Source of the DNA: Aureococcus anophagefferens
Taxonomy: Eukaryota; Sar; Pelagophyceae; Pelagomonadales; Pelagomonadaceae
Direction: 5' to 3'
Length of the DNA stretch: 28,496 nt
NCBI RefSeq assembly: GCF_000186865.1
Contig: NW_008705582.1
Span: forward strand, 572,292 to 600,787
Shown here: in pieces, positions 26,966 to 28,496 of the stretch
Position numbering within the stretch: the first letter of the stretch is position 1
Layout: each line of letters starts with the position of its first letter
Translations under genes and position numbers: made by a program
The notes under the pieces: model-generated
What the model saw: the letters and a program-made list of their open reading frames with translations, nothing else
Told to the model about the DNA's origin: nothing
Database searches by the model: none

Positions 26966-27564
26966 GTCCGCTTTTCGCGCGCGTTTCGCCCGCGGGCGTC
27001 GTTTCGCGCGCGCGCGCCACACCACCGACGCCGTCCCATCCGAGCCCCTGGCCGACGCCGTCCCTCGCGGACGTCCCCGGACTGGGGCGGACGCGTCGTG
27101 ACCGCCCCCGGGACCACCCGGTATCGTTAGCAATTGTTTCGTACTTCTGGGGGGGGTCGACCGTGGTCAGAGCCTGAAACTGAGCTCAGCCTCCCCCTTG
27201 AGGGAGGAGTTTACTCTGCTTCCTTTAGCTCAGGCTAGTGGGAGATACGAAAGGCCAAGTGGACGGAAATACAATACCCAGCGAAACACACTCAATACAA
27301 TTGATCAGTTAATATAAACGAAGAATCGGTGTTAGCTGCGATTCGACAAGGTGAAACAGGCGGTGAGAGTCCACCAGCACTGGTAGCTTCAGTACCTTCA
27401 GAGAGCAGCATCGTCTCACGTCTTTGAAGAAAAATCTTGACTTCATCCCTCCGGACTAGGATTCAATTATACGAATTCCCGTGATTATAAGGTGGCTCCA
27501 CTGCTGCTTTCCTTTCACGCATTACACGCTACGACTGACCCAGCTGATAAGTATCTTCGCTGGG
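26966..27564. other. Intergenic region with 38-nt repeat copy
   Basis: The left part (to about 27115) remains very GC-rich like the ORF before it; composition changes sharply near 27120. A nested foldback spans 27171-27236: outer arms AGCCTGA/TCAGGCT and inner arms CCTCCC/GGGAGG. The remainder holds the repeat copy and the promoter of the Ubl gene. No gene recognised. Confidence 0.5.
27233..27270 (+). repeat. 38-nt dispersed repeat, copy 2
   Basis: Identical over 38 nt to 20256-20293, same orientation, starting within the right arm of a foldback (27171-27236). Confidence 0.95.
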
Positions 27565-28496
27565 ATGAGGCCACGGACCGTATGTAACATGAGTCCGAGC
27601 GGTGGGTCGGCTGGAGGGCGTAGTCCCACTATCACGTAGGTAGAGTTGTTGTCCCCAGATCGTCCATCCACGGATGCAGAAGAGGAATCAGGTCTTGGCA
27701 GGCACCGCCCAGTTTCAGGGGACGATAGCGCGCCTAGTGAGGGGCATCCTCCTGACGTGCAGCACGTCCGCGTTCGCACGATGGATCAGTTAACGCACGA
27801 ATTGCATGTGGATCCGAGCGTTTTGGTCTCAAATTTAAAGTCGAAGATATGTAACTTGACAGCAGTCCCGATGGTGACATCCCATAGAGTGCCACTCCTT
27901 ATGAGCATTGTCTTGGTAGGAGCGGCAGAGACTCATATATCGGGGTCGCGTAATGGCGGATGGGCATAGGCTCCACGAGTATGTGCTTCGGGCGAAAAGC
28001 AACCTAGAATTATATGATGTAGGTATCATGTTGAAGACGGTCATACGATCCACATGGTCGAGCGTCCAATTGAGAGGCCGCAATCGATGTCCGAGGGTGA
28101 TCCCTCGCGATCATCGAGGCGCGGGGAAGGTAGTATGTTGGGCGCTAGACGCATCATTGCGGGTGCCTTGGACCTAGACACAGCTCGCCTAGTTTCCGAT
28201 GCTTTTAATTTTGGCCACCTGCCGGGATCAGGTGTAATCCACTCTGTCTATAAAGAAAGATGCTCGAAGAAACATCTGCCAAGCAACTTTTTACACTCGT
28301 AGTTCAGGTACCTGGGCGGGGGGCTGCAACCGCTGCCCCTGGCCGTAATGTGCCTGTCCGACCGGCGTCAACTGAAGGGGGTGGGGCTCCAGTCGCCGGC
28401 AGCGGTGCATCGCTTGAGCACGTTCGACAGGGTCTCCTGACACTCCACACAATTCTCTCGACGATGCAAAACCCATTACTCTCGGCAAATCTGCGA
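27565..28496 (+). CDS. BAG6/ubiquilin-like ubiquitin-domain protein, cut by window end
   Basis: Exons 27565-27579, 27640-27873, 27920-27978, 28023-28233 and 28308 to the window edge; GT-AG introns of 60, 46, 44 and 74 nt, all in phase. After a short acidic N-terminus the exons join to a complete ubiquitin-like domain: VRVRTMDQLTHELHVDPSVL, NLKSKICNLTAVPM, ERQRLIYRGRVMADGHRLHE, then YHVEDGHTIHMVERP. The LIYRGRVM-DGH-L-EY-V-DGHT-H-VERP pattern is typical of BAG6 (Scythe) and ubiquilin-type shuttle proteins, which bind proteasomes and chaperone hydrophobic clients. Beyond it are low-complexity residues, LDLDTARLVSDAFNFGHLPG, and LEHVRQGLLTLHTILSTMQN at the edge. The start ATG 27565 is chosen because only a 15-nt first exon with a GTATGT donor brings an ATG into frame; it is the weakest part. 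The protein continues beyond 28496. Confidence 0.88.

Noticed and set aside
26513..27133. Minus-strand ORF of 206 codons over the GC-rich island
   Set aside because: Arg-rich shadow of the plus-strand frame, typical of sequence with very high GC.

Overview
The window is nuclear DNA of a photosynthetic eukaryotic microalga with a red-derived secondary plastid. The decisive evidence is a light-harvesting (LHC) gene whose protein starts with a signal peptide followed by an AAAF-type motif, and a plastid-type ribosomal protein S1 gene with an N-terminal signal-peptide-like leader. Most genes are split by very short introns (about 40-75 nt). Flagellar and signalling families (a MOK-type kinase, a heterotrimeric G-protein alpha subunit) fit a flagellated stramenopile or haptophyte; I cannot name the species. 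A 50-N assembly gap lies at 13646-13695.

Layout. 1-1830: GC-rich tandem array of a 248-bp unit with a higher-order period near 1.15 kb. 2563-4265 (-): MOK/RCK-family protein kinase, four exons. 4972-6099 (+): unrecognised helical protein preceded by a CGATCCCG-type repeat. 7348-7963 (-): small ankyrin-repeat protein, three exons. 9055-11568 (+): large protein with degenerate EF-hands. 11758-11907: SINE-like insertion with flanking direct repeats. 12297-gap (+): inositol-pentakisphosphate 2-kinase, 3' end lost in the gap. Gap-14171 (-): LHC protein, 3' end lost in the gap. 14793-15860 (-): intronless G-alpha. 16451-16693 (+): copia reverse-transcriptase relic. 17535-19833 (-): Kelch-BTB protein, 17 exons. 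20397-22652 (+): DNA topoisomerase I with an apparent one-base frameshift near its end. 22929-23171 (-): cysteine-rich GCC2/GCC3-like fragment. 23836-25354 (-): plastid ribosomal protein S1, five exons. 26109-27270: mosaic of dispersed repeats around a very GC-rich ORF. 27565-end (+): BAG6/ubiquilin-like ubiquitin-domain protein, cut by the window edge.

The genes are ordinary single eukaryotic loci, not an operon-like system; plastid function (LHC, S1), phosphate signalling (IPK1), G-protein signalling and protein quality control (Kelch-BTB, Ubl) are interspersed. I rebuilt exon structures by hand from splice sites and family conservation. The most notable outcome is that several introns whose boundaries are fixed by conserved protein sequence need GC-AG rather than GT-AG splice sites. 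I found no convincing evidence for an undescribed biological system; the accessory interest lies in the satellite array, the SINE-like insertion, the shared dispersed repeats and the non-canonical introns.
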